Under the pieces are notes generated by a model. That model had not been told where the DNA came from and searched no databases. It saw nothing but the letters and a program-made list of their open reading frames with translations. A stretch of 64,000 nucleotides of DNA from Sva-07 sp942492715 (GTDB lineage: Bacteria; Actinomycetota; Acidimicrobiia; Acidimicrobiales; Ilumatobacteraceae): assembly GCA_942492715.1 (NCBI GenBank), contig CALOFW010000017.1, positions 124,001 through 188,000 on the forward strand, given 5' to 3'. This document shows positions 8,860-16,833 of this stretch, piece by piece. The position numbers were made by a program, and so were the translations under genes. How positions within the stretch are numbered: the stretch's first letter is position 1; every line of letters begins with the position of its first letter.

Positions 8860-10056
8860 TCAGCTGGTTCGGCGGTCGGCGGAGCGCACGGCGGCGGCGC
8901 CGATGCGGAGCATCTTGGTGTCGCCGAAGGGCGTTCCGCCCACCTGGTTGAGGATCATGGCCACCGCGAGTCCCGACTCCGGATCTCCCCAGGCACCGGA
9001 CCCACCGAAGCCGAAGTGGCCGAAGGCCTGCGGGAGCACGCCCTTGGTGGTGCCGACCATGTGGTACCCGAGCCGCCAGCGCATGTTGAACCCGACGCCG
9101 GCGTCGCGCCCGACCTTCTCGCCACCGCGCCCGTCGCCGTTCGCTCCGAGCGTCGTCTGGACACGCGTCGCCTCGCGGAGGGTGTCGGCCGACACCAGTG
9201 GTGGGCCGTCGAAGTCGTCGGGAGTCGCAAGGGCCGCGTACATCCGGGCGAGCGAGCGGGCGGTGAACACACCGTTGGCGGCCGGGATCTCACCGTCGTG
9301 GATGCGTTCGGTCGTGGCGACGTCGAGCATGTCGTCGACCACGAGTGCCTGGTACATCGGTTGGAAGCTCTTCGCCTTGGCCAGCGTCTTGGTCATCTTG
9401 AAGAGCCGGGCGACCGCCTTCGGGTCGACGAGCTGTTCGGCGATGTCACCTCGCACCTCCGCCGGAGCCCCGATGTACATGCCACTCACGCCGAGCGGCT
9501 CGACGATCTCGCGCTGCAGCGCCTCGTTCACCGTCAGGCCGGTGACCCGCCGGATGACCTCGCCGACGAGCCACCCGTAGGTGAGTGCGTGATAGGCCGA
9601 TCGAGTGCCGATCTCCCATTTGGGCTCGGCCTCGGCGAGCAGCTTGGTCATGTGCTCCCAGTTGACGAGATCCTCGGCAGACCCGGCGATCGCGCGGACA
9701 TCGTGGAGCGCCGCCTGATGGGTCAGCAGGTGACGGAGGGTGATCGTGTCCTTGCCCGCCGCCGCGAACTCGGGCCAGTACGTGGCAACCGGCGCGTCGT
9801 AGTCCAGCAACCCCCGATCGACGAGACGCTGCACGATCGTGGCCACGACGCCCTTGGTGGTCGAGAAGCTCATCGACATCGTGTCGCGCTCCCACGGGTC
9901 GCCGGCCGCGTTGCGGACACCGGTCCAGGCGTCGACCACGGGCTCCCCGTGGTGGTACACGGCCACGGCCATGCCGCCGCGGGCCGACTTCTTGGCCATG
10001 ATCGACTGCACCTTCTCGGTGACCGGGGCGAAGTCGGGATGAACGAAACCTTCCAT
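8860..10056 (-). CDS. Beta-lactamase-fold serine hydrolase (class C / EstB-like)
   Basis: This 398-residue protein belongs to the serine beta-lactamase-like family (Pfam Beta-lactamase), which includes esterases and D-amino peptidases. The nucleophile motif S-T-T-K is at residues 65-68 and the general-base tyrosine is at Y155 (AYHALTYGW). A glycine-rich FGFGGSGAWGDP segment near the C-terminus stands where the KTG box of true beta-lactamases would be. There is no signal peptide, so it is probably a cytoplasmic esterase or lactone hydrolase; antibiotic resistance is not implied. The ATG at 10056 is preceded by AGGAAGGA. It is divergent from the HAD phosphatase. Confidence 0.88.
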   Translation of the reverse strand: MEGFVHPDFAPVTEKVQSIMAKKSARGGMAVAVYHHGEPVVDAWTGVRNAAGDPWERDTMSMSFSTTKGVVATIVQRLVDRGLLDYDAPVATYWPEFAAAGKDTITLRHLLTHQAALHDVRAIAGSAEDLVNWEHMTKLLAEAEPKWEIGTRSAYHALTYGWLVGEVIRRVTGLTVNEALQREIVEPLGVSGMYIGAPAEVRGDIAEQLVDPKAVARLFKMTKTLAKAKSFQPMYQALVVDDMLDVATTERIHDGEIPAANGVFTARSLARMYAALATPDDFDGPPLVSADTLREATRVQTTLGANGDGRGGEKVGRDAGVGFNMRWRLGYHMVGTTKGVLPQAFGHFGFGGSGAWGDPESGLAVAMILNQVGGTPFGDTKMLRIGAAAVRSADRRTS

Positions 10057-10119
10057 GGCATCCTTCCTATCGGCTTCCTATCGTGAACATCACGAGGAGT
10101 GACAGGAGGTGAGTACAGC

Positions 10120-10920
10120 GTGTCCGACAACACACTCGACGGCGACGACATCGACGGGTTGCTGATCGACATCGACGGAGTGCTCACCGTGTCGTGGGAG
10201 CCGATCGAGGGGGCTCCGAACGCACTGGCGACCATTCGGCGATCGGGCCTGCCGCTGCGTTTCGCGACGAACACGACCACGCGGACCAGAGCCGAGGTCG
10301 CGGACCTGCTCGGCCAGGCAGGCATGGCGGTGGATGTCGCCGAGATCCTGACCGCACCCGCCGCCACCGCCGCCCACCTGCGCCGCAACCACCCCGGCGC
10401 CAGGGTCTTCCTGCTGAACACCGGCGACCTCACCGCCGACCTCGAGGACATCGACCTCGTCGACGACGGCCCTGCCGACGTCGTCGTCATCGGGGGCGCC
10501 GGCGTCGACTTCACCCACCGGCAACTCAACGAGGCGTTCCGGCTGATCCTCGACGGCGCGGCGTTCGTCGCCATGCACCGCAACCTGTACTGGCGGACAC
10601 GCGATGGGCTCGAACTCGACACCGGCTCGTACGTCCAGGCCCTGCAGGCCGCCACTGGCGTCGAGCCGATCGTGCTGGGCAAGCCGTCGCCCGACTTCTT
10701 CGCCGCCGGCGTGGCCGAACTCGGCTGCGAGACCGGACGGGTCGCGATGATCGGCGACGACCTCGACAACGACATACTCGGGGCCCGGCATGCGGGCCTA
10801 CGCGGTGTGCTGGTGCGCACCGGCAAGTACCGCCCTGCGGTGCTCGACGCGAGCGACGAACAACCCGATGCCGTGATCGACGCGTTCGCCGACCTTCCCG
10901 AACTGCTCGGCCTTCGCTGA
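10120..10920 (+). CDS. HAD-IIA family phosphatase (LHPP/NagD-like)
   Basis: This 266-residue haloacid dehalogenase superfamily hydrolase has motif I DIDG (D17, D19), motif II near FATNTT, the motif III lysine in LGKPSPDFF, and motif IV GDDLDND. The C2 cap between motifs II and III and the sequence LIDIDGVLTVS fit the LHPP/NagD group, which acts on small phosphate esters or phospho-amino acids. The GTG at 10120 is chosen because a strong AGGAGGT (10104-10110) stands 9 nt upstream; an earlier in-frame GTG at 10099 would place that ribosome site inside the gene. Confidence 0.88.
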   Translation: MSDNTLDGDDIDGLLIDIDGVLTVSWEPIEGAPNALATIRRSGLPLRFATNTTTRTRAEVADLLGQAGMAVDVAEILTAPAATAAHLRRNHPGARVFLLNTGDLTADLEDIDLVDDGPADVVVIGGAGVDFTHRQLNEAFRLILDGAAFVAMHRNLYWRTRDGLELDTGSYVQALQAATGVEPIVLGKPSPDFFAAGVAELGCETGRVAMIGDDLDNDILGARHAGLRGVLVRTGKYRPAVLDASDEQPDAVIDAFADLPELLGLR

Positions 10921-11008
10921 GCGCCCACTTGCGCAGTTGCGCCCAAAGTCCCTTGCCGCCTGCGACGGTCGCCGAACAGACTGACCCGAGAGCGACCGAG
11001 GAGACCGA

Positions 11009-12397
11009 ATGACGTACGAACGACTGACCGCGGCCGATGCGGTCTTCCTGCGGATCGAGACGCCACACGAACCGCAGCACGTCGGGTCGTTGTCGGTGAT
11101 CGAGGGCACGCCGCTGCGCTCCCCGGACGGTCGGATCCGGTTCGACGAGTTGAAGGCGCACGTCGATCGACGCCTGCACCGTGTCCCCCGCATGCGCCAG
11201 CGGGTGATGGAGGTGCCCTACAACCAGGCCCGACCGGTGTGGGTCGACGACGACCACTTCGACATCGACCACCACGTCCGCCTGACCGCACTTCCCCGTC
11301 CCGGCGACGACGCTCAGCTCGCCACCCTGATGGGGCGCCTCCAGTCGCTGCCGCTCGACCGGTCGCGTCCGCTTTGGGAGATGTGGTTCGTCGACGGTCT
11401 CGCCGACGGACACGTCGGGCTGGTGATCAAGGTGCATCACGCGCTCGGTGACGGGATGGCCAACGTCGACCTCGCCATGGCGCTGATCGACCTCGAGGCC
11501 GACCCACCGCCCGACGATCCCGTTCCGGAGTGGAAACCGGCTCTGGCTCCGTCGCCGAACGATCTGCTGCTCGATGCCGTCCGCGAGCAGATCACCCGCC
11601 CGACGCGGCTCGCGCAGGCTGCCGTCGACACGTTGCGCAACCCCCGTCCGACGATCGACGCGGCCGCCAACGTGGGACGCACCGTTGCGAGCTTCCTGGC
11701 CAAGCCGCCCCCGGCGCCGTGGAACGTGCCGGTCGGGTCGCATCGTCGGTGGGTGAGCGCCTCGGTGCCGATGACGGGCGTGCGGACCGTCCGCAAGCGC
11801 CACGGGGTCACGATCAACGACGTCGTGCTCACAGCGTGCAGCGGCGCACTGCGCACGTTCCTGCTCGACCACGGCGACGAGGACATCGCCCACCGCGAGA
11901 TCAAGGCGATGGTGCCCGTGTCGTTGCGCGGCAAGGACGAGCACGAGACGCTCGGCAATCTGGTGTCGCTGATCATCGTCGATCTCCCCGTCCACGAACC
12001 CGATCCGGTCGAGCGGCTCAGTCGCATCCATGCGATGACGAGCGAGCTGAAGGGGTCCGGTCTCGTCGATGGCGCCCACCGGATCCTCGACATCGCCGAC
12101 GCGATCACGCCGCTGGCCGGCCCGCTGACCCGCTACGTCAGCCGCACGATCCCGATGAACCTCGTGATCACCAACATCCCCGGCCCGCCGATCCCGCTGT
12201 ACCTGCGCGGCGCGAAGTTCCTGCGGGTGTTCCCCTACGTCGAGGTGATCGACAACGAGGGCCTCACGATCGCCGTCGTGTCGTACGAGGACCAGCTCCA
12301 CTTCGGCATCACCGCCGACCGCGACGTGATGCCCGATCTCGGCGACGTCGCCGCCTCGATCGAGCACGAGTTCGCCCTGCTCGCACGACGCCGCTGA
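11009..12397 (+). CDS. WS/DGAT-type acyltransferase (wax ester / triacylglycerol synthase)
   Basis: This 462-residue protein spans the full bacterial WS/DGAT family. The catalytic HHxxxDG is H143-H144-A-L-G-D148-G149, and the second conserved block appears as MNLVITNIPGPPIPLY near residue 385. The enzyme transfers acyl-CoA to diacylglycerol or a fatty alcohol at the membrane face for storage lipid. The ATG at 11009 follows GAGGAG. A second WS/DGAT is at 48272-49726. The gene is separated from the HAD phosphatase by 88 nt and is convergent with the ABC exporter operon. Confidence 0.93.
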   Translation: MTYERLTAADAVFLRIETPHEPQHVGSLSVIEGTPLRSPDGRIRFDELKAHVDRRLHRVPRMRQRVMEVPYNQARPVWVDDDHFDIDHHVRLTALPRPGDDAQLATLMGRLQSLPLDRSRPLWEMWFVDGLADGHVGLVIKVHHALGDGMANVDLAMALIDLEADPPPDDPVPEWKPALAPSPNDLLLDAVREQITRPTRLAQAAVDTLRNPRPTIDAAANVGRTVASFLAKPPPAPWNVPVGSHRRWVSASVPMTGVRTVRKRHGVTINDVVLTACSGALRTFLLDHGDEDIAHREIKAMVPVSLRGKDEHETLGNLVSLIIVDLPVHEPDPVERLSRIHAMTSELKGSGLVDGAHRILDIADAITPLAGPLTRYVSRTIPMNLVITNIPGPPIPLYLRGAKFLRVFPYVEVIDNEGLTIAVVSYEDQLHFGITADRDVMPDLGDVAASIEHEFALLARRR

Positions 12398-12416
12398 GCC
12401 CTCCCCACGTCGAGTG

Positions 12417-12462
12417 GTCTCGGCGGACTGAGTTGCGACTGCCGAGACGCACTCCGCCGAGA
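12417..12462. terminator. Bidirectional terminator with two alternative stems
   Basis: The left strand GTCTCGGCGGA (12417-12427) can pair with GCCGAGAC (12441-12448; 8 bp) or with TCCGCCGAGA (12453-12462; 10 bp), but not both. The structure lies between two convergent stop codons (12397 and 12473). Confidence 0.45.
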
Positions 12463-12472
12463 GGCGCGAGCG

Positions 12473-14428
12473 TCAGATGGCGTTGCCGGCGAACTGGGCG
12501 TTGTAGAGGCGCCAGTAGGCCCCGTGCGCCTCGAGGAGCGAGTCGTGGTTGCCCTGCTCGACGATCTGGCCGTCCTCCATCACGAGGATGACGTCGGCGC
12601 CGCGGATCGTCGACAGCCGGTGGGCGATCACGAAGCTCGTGCGATTCGCCCGCAGGTTGTTCATCGCCTCCTGGATCAACACCTCGGTGCGGGTGTCGAC
12701 CGAGCTGGTCGCCTCGTCGAGGATCAGGATCGCCGGATCGTTGAGGAACGCCCGGGCGATCGTCATCAACTGCTTCTCACCGGTCGAGATGTTGTCGCCC
12801 TCGTCGTTGATCATCGTGTCGTAGCCGTCGGGCAGCGAGTGCACGAAGCGGTCGACGTACGTGACCCGAGCAGCTTCGTAGATCTGCTCGTCGGTGGCGT
12901 CCGGGTTGCCGTAGCGGAGGTTCTCGCGGATCGTGCCACCGAAGAGCCACGTGTCCTGCAGCACCATGCCGATGTCGGAGCGCAGTTCGCTGCGCGGGAA
13001 GCTCGCGATGTCTCGGCCGTCGAGGGTGATGCGGCCCGAGTCGAGCTCGTAGAACCGCATGATCAGGTTGACGAGCGTGGTCTTGCCGGCGCCGGTCGGC
13101 CCGACGATGGCGACGGTCTCACCCGGCTCGGCCGTCACGTTCAGACCGGTGATCAGTGGCTTGTCGGGGTCATAGGCGAAGTGGACGTCCTCGAACACCA
13201 CACGGCCCCGCACCGGCTTCGGGTCGACGCTGAGTTCCTGCTCGGCCGACTGCTCCTCCGCATCGATCAGCTCGAGCACCCGCTCGAGCGATGCGATGCC
13301 CGACTGGAACGTCGCCGCCATCGATGCCAGGTGCGTGAGCGGTTGCGAGAACTGGCGGGCGTACTGGATCATCGCCTGCATGTCGCCGATGCTCAGCGAG
13401 CCGGACGAGATCTGCAGTCCGCCGACGACGGCGATCAGGATGTACTGGATGTTGCCCATGAACAGCATTGCCGGCTGGATCAGGTTGGCCATGAACTGCG
13501 CCGCGAAGCTCGCCTCGTAGAGCTTGTCGTTGTCGCTACGGAAGCGCGCCTCGGCCTCGCGCTGACGCCCGAAGCTCTTGACGATCGCATGACCGCTGAA
13601 CACCTCCTCGGCCTGCGCATTGAGATCGCCGGTGTGGCGCCACTGCGCCATGAAGCGCGGGCGCGCCTTGCCGCCGATGAACTTCATCAACCACACCGAC
13701 AACGGCACCGTGGTGAGTGCGATGAGCGCCAGCAACGGCGAGATCGTGAACATCATGATCGTCACGCCGATCAACGTCAGCAGCGAGGTGAGGATCTGAC
13801 TCGTCGTCTGCTGCAGGCTCTGCGACAGGTTGTCGATGTCGTTGGTGACCCGGCTCAGCAGGTCGCCGCGCGGCTGACGATCGATGTAGCTCAACGGAAG
13901 GTGGTTGAGCTTGCGCTCGACCGCTTCACGCAGCGTGAACATCGAGCGCTGCACCACGCCCGCGAGCACGTACGACGAGGTGTACGACAGCGCAAACGAT
14001 CCGACGTAGACCAGCATCACCGTGATCAGCTGGCTGTGCAGCTCGTCGAAGTCGATGCCCTGCCCACTCTGCACGCCCTGCACGATGATGTTGGTCGCCT
14101 CGCCGAGCAGCTTGGGGCCGATGACGACCAGCACCACGCTGACGACGGTGAGGAAGAACACGGCGAACAATCGGGGCTTCTCGGTGCCGAGGATGTCGCC
14201 GAGCCGCTTGAGCGTCGAGCCGAATTGGTCGCTGCGCTCGGAGGGGATGCCGATGCCGCCACCGGGCCCGAAGCTCGCTCGGCGTGCCTCGGTACCGGCG
14301 GTCGCCAGCAGCTTCTTGTCGTCCGGGCTCTGACCCTTCGCCCCGTTGGACGAGACGTCGGCCTTCGCGCCGTTCGTGCCGGTCGTCCCGTTCGTGCCGT
14401 TCGTGCCGTTGGTGCCGTTGGTGCTCAT
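12473..14428 (-). CDS. ABC exporter, subunit 2 (fused permease-ATPase)
   Basis: This 651-residue half-transporter of the type IV ABC exporter fold has six predicted membrane helices between about residues 88 and 370, then an ATPase domain. Walker A is GPTGAGKT (about 443) and Walker B is LILDEATSSVD with the catalytic glutamate present. The signature is degenerate (STGEKQ in place of LSGGQ). The N-terminus is an unusual soluble tail of T-N-G repeats, about 60 residues long. The ATG at 14428 overlaps the stop of subunit 1 by ATGA (14425-14428), so the two are translationally coupled and should form a heterodimer with one canonical and one degenerate ATP site. The substrate is unknown; TetR-linked pairs of this type often export toxic small molecules. 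Confidence 0.93.
   Translation of the reverse strand: MSTNGTNGTNGTNGTTGTNGAKADVSSNGAKGQSPDDKKLLATAGTEARRASFGPGGGIGIPSERSDQFGSTLKRLGDILGTEKPRLFAVFFLTVVSVVLVVIGPKLLGEATNIIVQGVQSGQGIDFDELHSQLITVMLVYVGSFALSYTSSYVLAGVVQRSMFTLREAVERKLNHLPLSYIDRQPRGDLLSRVTNDIDNLSQSLQQTTSQILTSLLTLIGVTIMMFTISPLLALIALTTVPLSVWLMKFIGGKARPRFMAQWRHTGDLNAQAEEVFSGHAIVKSFGRQREAEARFRSDNDKLYEASFAAQFMANLIQPAMLFMGNIQYILIAVVGGLQISSGSLSIGDMQAMIQYARQFSQPLTHLASMAATFQSGIASLERVLELIDAEEQSAEQELSVDPKPVRGRVVFEDVHFAYDPDKPLITGLNVTAEPGETVAIVGPTGAGKTTLVNLIMRFYELDSGRITLDGRDIASFPRSELRSDIGMVLQDTWLFGGTIRENLRYGNPDATDEQIYEAARVTYVDRFVHSLPDGYDTMINDEGDNISTGEKQLMTIARAFLNDPAILILDEATSSVDTRTEVLIQEAMNNLRANRTSFVIAHRLSTIRGADVILVMEDGQIVEQGNHDSLLEAHGAYWRLYNAQFAGNAI
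14370..14425. repeat. In-frame 9-bp simple repeat encoding (T-N-G)n
   Basis: The first codons of exporter subunit 2 are built from near-identical 9-bp units (GCCGTTCGT/GCCGTTGGT on the + strand). They encode T-N-G triplets with one T-T-G. Slippage by whole units would change the tail length without breaking the frame. Confidence 0.7.
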
Positions 14429-16161
14429 GCCACGGCCCCCTGTCCGATCTGCGATTCGACGATCTCGGCGTAGGTGGGACATGTCTCGAGCAACTCGGCG
14501 TGGGTGCCACGGCCGATGATCTCTCCGTCCTCGAGCACGAGGATCTGGTCGGCGTCGACGATCGTCGACACGCGTTGGGCGACGATGAGGACCGCCGCAT
14601 CGGCGGTGTGCGGTTTCAACGCGGCTCGCAGGCGGGCGTCGGTGGCGAGGTCGAGCGCGGAGAACGAGTCGTCGAACACGTAGATCTCGGGCTTGACCAC
14701 GAGCGCCCGAGCGATGCACAGCCGCTGGCGCTGGCCACCCGACACGTTCGTGCCGCCCTGGGTGATCGAGCTCTCGAGGCCGTCCGGCATCGCCTGCACG
14801 AAACCGCTCGCTTGAGCGACTTCGAGCGCTTCCCAGAGTTCACCCTCGTCGGCGTCGGGCCGCCCGTACCGGAGGTTCGACGCGACGGTTCCCGAGAACA
14901 GGAACGGCTTCTGCGGGACGTAGCCGACCTTGCTCCACAGCAGGTCGAGGTCGAGTTCGCGGACGTCGACACCGTCGACGACGACCGATCCCTCGGTGGC
15001 ATCCGACAGGCGCGAAACCAGGTTCATCAGCGTGGTCTTGCCGGCGCCGGTGCTCCCGATGATCGCCGTCGTCGTGCCCGCTTCGACGCGGAACGACAGG
15101 TCCGACAGCACCGGGCGATCGGCACCGGGGTAGGCGAAGCTGACGCCACGGAACTCGAGCGTCCCGCGCTCGGTCACCTCGGTGACCGGATGCTCCGGCT
15201 GGCGGACCGTCGAGGGCGTGTCGAGGACCTCCGCGACGCGATCCGCAGCAACGCCGGCGCGAGGGATCATCGACACCATGAACGTCATCATCACCACCGC
15301 GAACAGGATCTGCATCAGATAGCTCAGGTAGGCGACCAGTGAGCCGATCTCCATCTGCCCGGCGCCGATCCGGTCACCGCCGATCCAGATCACGGCAACG
15401 CTCGACAGGTTGATGATCAGCATCACCGTCGGGAACGTGGCAGCCATCAGGCGACCAGCGCGCAGCGACGTCTGCGTCAACTCGTCGTTCGCCTGGGCGA
15501 ACCGCTCGACTTCCTGCGGTTCGCGGACGAACGCCCTGACCACGCGCATGCCGGTGATCTGCTCACGCAGCACGAGGTTCACCCGGTCGATGCGGAACTG
15601 CATCGCCTGGAACGACGGCACCATCCGGTAGACGATCGAACCGAGCGAGACGACCGCTGCCGGGATCGCGAACACCAGGATCATCGACAGACCCGGGTCC
15701 TCCCGCACGGCGAAGAAGATGCCGATCACCATCATGATCGGCGCCGTGATCATCATCGTGCAGGCCATGACCACGAGCATCTGGATCTGTTGGACGTCGT
15801 TGGTCGTGCGGGTGATCAGCGAGGGTGCCCCGAACTGGCCGACCTCACGAGCCGAGTAGCCGGTCACCGTGTGGAACAGGTCGCGCCGGATGTCGCGACC
15901 GAAACCCATCGCCGCCCGCGATGCGTACCAGACCGCGCCGACGGTGAAGACGATCTGGATGATCGTGAACCCCATCATCACGGCGCCCATCGTCAGGATG
16001 TAGTCGTTGTCGCCCTGCAGCACGCCGTTGTCGATCAACAGCGCGTTGACCGTCGGCAGCGTGAGCGACGCGAACGTCGCGATCGACTGCAGTGCGACCA
16101 CCATCAACAGCACGTTGCGATAGGGGCCGAGATGGCTCTTGATCAGTTGCCAGAGTTTCAC
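14425..16161 (-). CDS. ABC exporter, subunit 1 (fused permease-ATPase)
   Basis: This 578-residue half-transporter has six membrane helices in its first about 310 residues and a C-terminal ATPase with Walker A GSTGAGKT and canonical signature VSGGQRQR. Walker B ends FDDSFSALD, with aspartate where the catalytic glutamate should be; this is the degenerate-site mark of TM287/288-type heterodimers. The GTG at 16161 overlaps the TGA of the TetR gene by GTGA (16158-16161), and the 3' end overlaps subunit 2 by ATGA. The long in-frame extension further upstream lies inside the TetR gene and is not used. Confidence 0.93.
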   Translation of the reverse strand: MKLWQLIKSHLGPYRNVLLMVVALQSIATFASLTLPTVNALLIDNGVLQGDNDYILTMGAVMMGFTIIQIVFTVGAVWYASRAAMGFGRDIRRDLFHTVTGYSAREVGQFGAPSLITRTTNDVQQIQMLVVMACTMMITAPIMMVIGIFFAVREDPGLSMILVFAIPAAVVSLGSIVYRMVPSFQAMQFRIDRVNLVLREQITGMRVVRAFVREPQEVERFAQANDELTQTSLRAGRLMAATFPTVMLIINLSSVAVIWIGGDRIGAGQMEIGSLVAYLSYLMQILFAVVMMTFMVSMIPRAGVAADRVAEVLDTPSTVRQPEHPVTEVTERGTLEFRGVSFAYPGADRPVLSDLSFRVEAGTTTAIIGSTGAGKTTLMNLVSRLSDATEGSVVVDGVDVRELDLDLLWSKVGYVPQKPFLFSGTVASNLRYGRPDADEGELWEALEVAQASGFVQAMPDGLESSITQGGTNVSGGQRQRLCIARALVVKPEIYVFDDSFSALDLATDARLRAALKPHTADAAVLIVAQRVSTIVDADQILVLEDGEIIGRGTHAELLETCPTYAEIVESQIGQGAVA

Positions 16162-16745
16162 GTGGGGGTTCCTGTTCCGACTCCGTGCAGGACGGTGTCG
16201 ACGATGTCGGTTGCGGCGGCCGCTTCGGCCGCGATCATCGGATGGGTGAGCGAGAGCGCGAGTGCGCGCAGCATCCGCGCGGCGTGAGCGGGCTCGACGC
16301 GGATGTGGTCGGCATTGGCGGCGAAGATCTCCGTCAGCGCCGGGCTGTCGGTCATCGGTCGTCTGACCTGGTCGTGGCGCTTGGGGCCGAGGTGCGACAG
16401 CAGCGTCCACACGTCGACGACGCGTCGCTGGATCAACTCGGTGGCCTCGACCAGCTGCTCCTCGAACGGGAGGTCGGGATCGATCGCCCGCAGCGCACTC
16501 TCGAACGGTCCTTGGTCGAGCGCGGCCTCGAGGGTGGCGTCGAGCAGTTCGTCCTTGTCGGCGAAGACCCGGAAGATCGTGCCCTCGGCGATGCCTGCGG
16601 CACAGGCGATCTGTTTGGTGGTGATCGCCTCACCGTGCTCGGCGAGCAGGGGCCGGACCGCGTCGATGATCGCGGCGCGTCGCTCCTCGGGTGGCAGCGC
16701 CGACGCCCGTCGGGACGTCGGTGGGGCGCTCACGGACGGCGACAT
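16158..16745 (-). CDS. TetR family regulator of the ABC exporter
   Basis: This 195-residue protein has a TetR helix-turn-helix at about residues 22-68 (ITTKQIACAAGIAEGTIFRVFADKDEL region), followed by an alpha-helical ligand/dimer domain. The ATG at 16745 is chosen over an in-frame GTG at 16775 because the palindromic operator (16761-16778) covers the latter. It is the first gene of a three-gene leftward operon in which both junctions overlap by 4 nt, so it very likely represses itself and the exporter until an inducer binds. Confidence 0.92.
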   Translation of the reverse strand: MSPSVSAPPTSRRASALPPEERRAAIIDAVRPLLAEHGEAITTKQIACAAGIAEGTIFRVFADKDELLDATLEAALDQGPFESALRAIDPDLPFEEQLVEATELIQRRVVDVWTLLSHLGPKRHDQVRRPMTDSPALTEIFAANADHIRVEPAHAARMLRALALSLTHPMIAAEAAAATDIVDTVLHGVGTGTPT

Positions 16746-16760
16746 CTGCCGCACCTTAAC

Positions 16761-16778
16761 TGAGTGAGTGCTCACTCA
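16761..16778. promoter_or_regulatory. TetR operator palindrome
   Basis: TGAGTGAG-TG-CTCACTCA is a perfect 8-bp inverted repeat with a 2-bp centre, lying 15 nt upstream of the TetR ATG. Its size and sequence match typical TetR-family operators. It should control the TetR-ABC-ABC operon. Confidence 0.75.
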
Positions 16779-16782
16779 CACC

Positions 16783-16815
16783 GCTGGGCGGCACCTGTGG
16801 CAGGTGCCGCCCAGC
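16783..16815. terminator. Perfect 15-bp hairpin terminator
   Basis: GCTGGGCGGCACCTG (16783-16797) and CAGGTGCCGCCCAGC (16801-16815) pair perfectly around a TGG loop. The hairpin starts 18 nt past the stop of the leftward LPXTG gene and sits just before the TetR operator, so it insulates the exporter operon from read-through. No T-tract is visible. Confidence 0.75.
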
Positions 16816-16833
16816 GATCGGGTCTCCTTGCGT

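Noticed and set aside
10921..11008. TTGCGCAGTTGCGC in the gap before the first WS/DGAT as an operator
   Set aside because: The half-sites are short and not symmetric around a clear centre; no -10 stands at a suitable distance.
14370..14425. 9-bp repeats as a possible iteron or origin
   Set aside because: They are in frame and encode T-N-G triplets; no replication gene or DnaA box is nearby.
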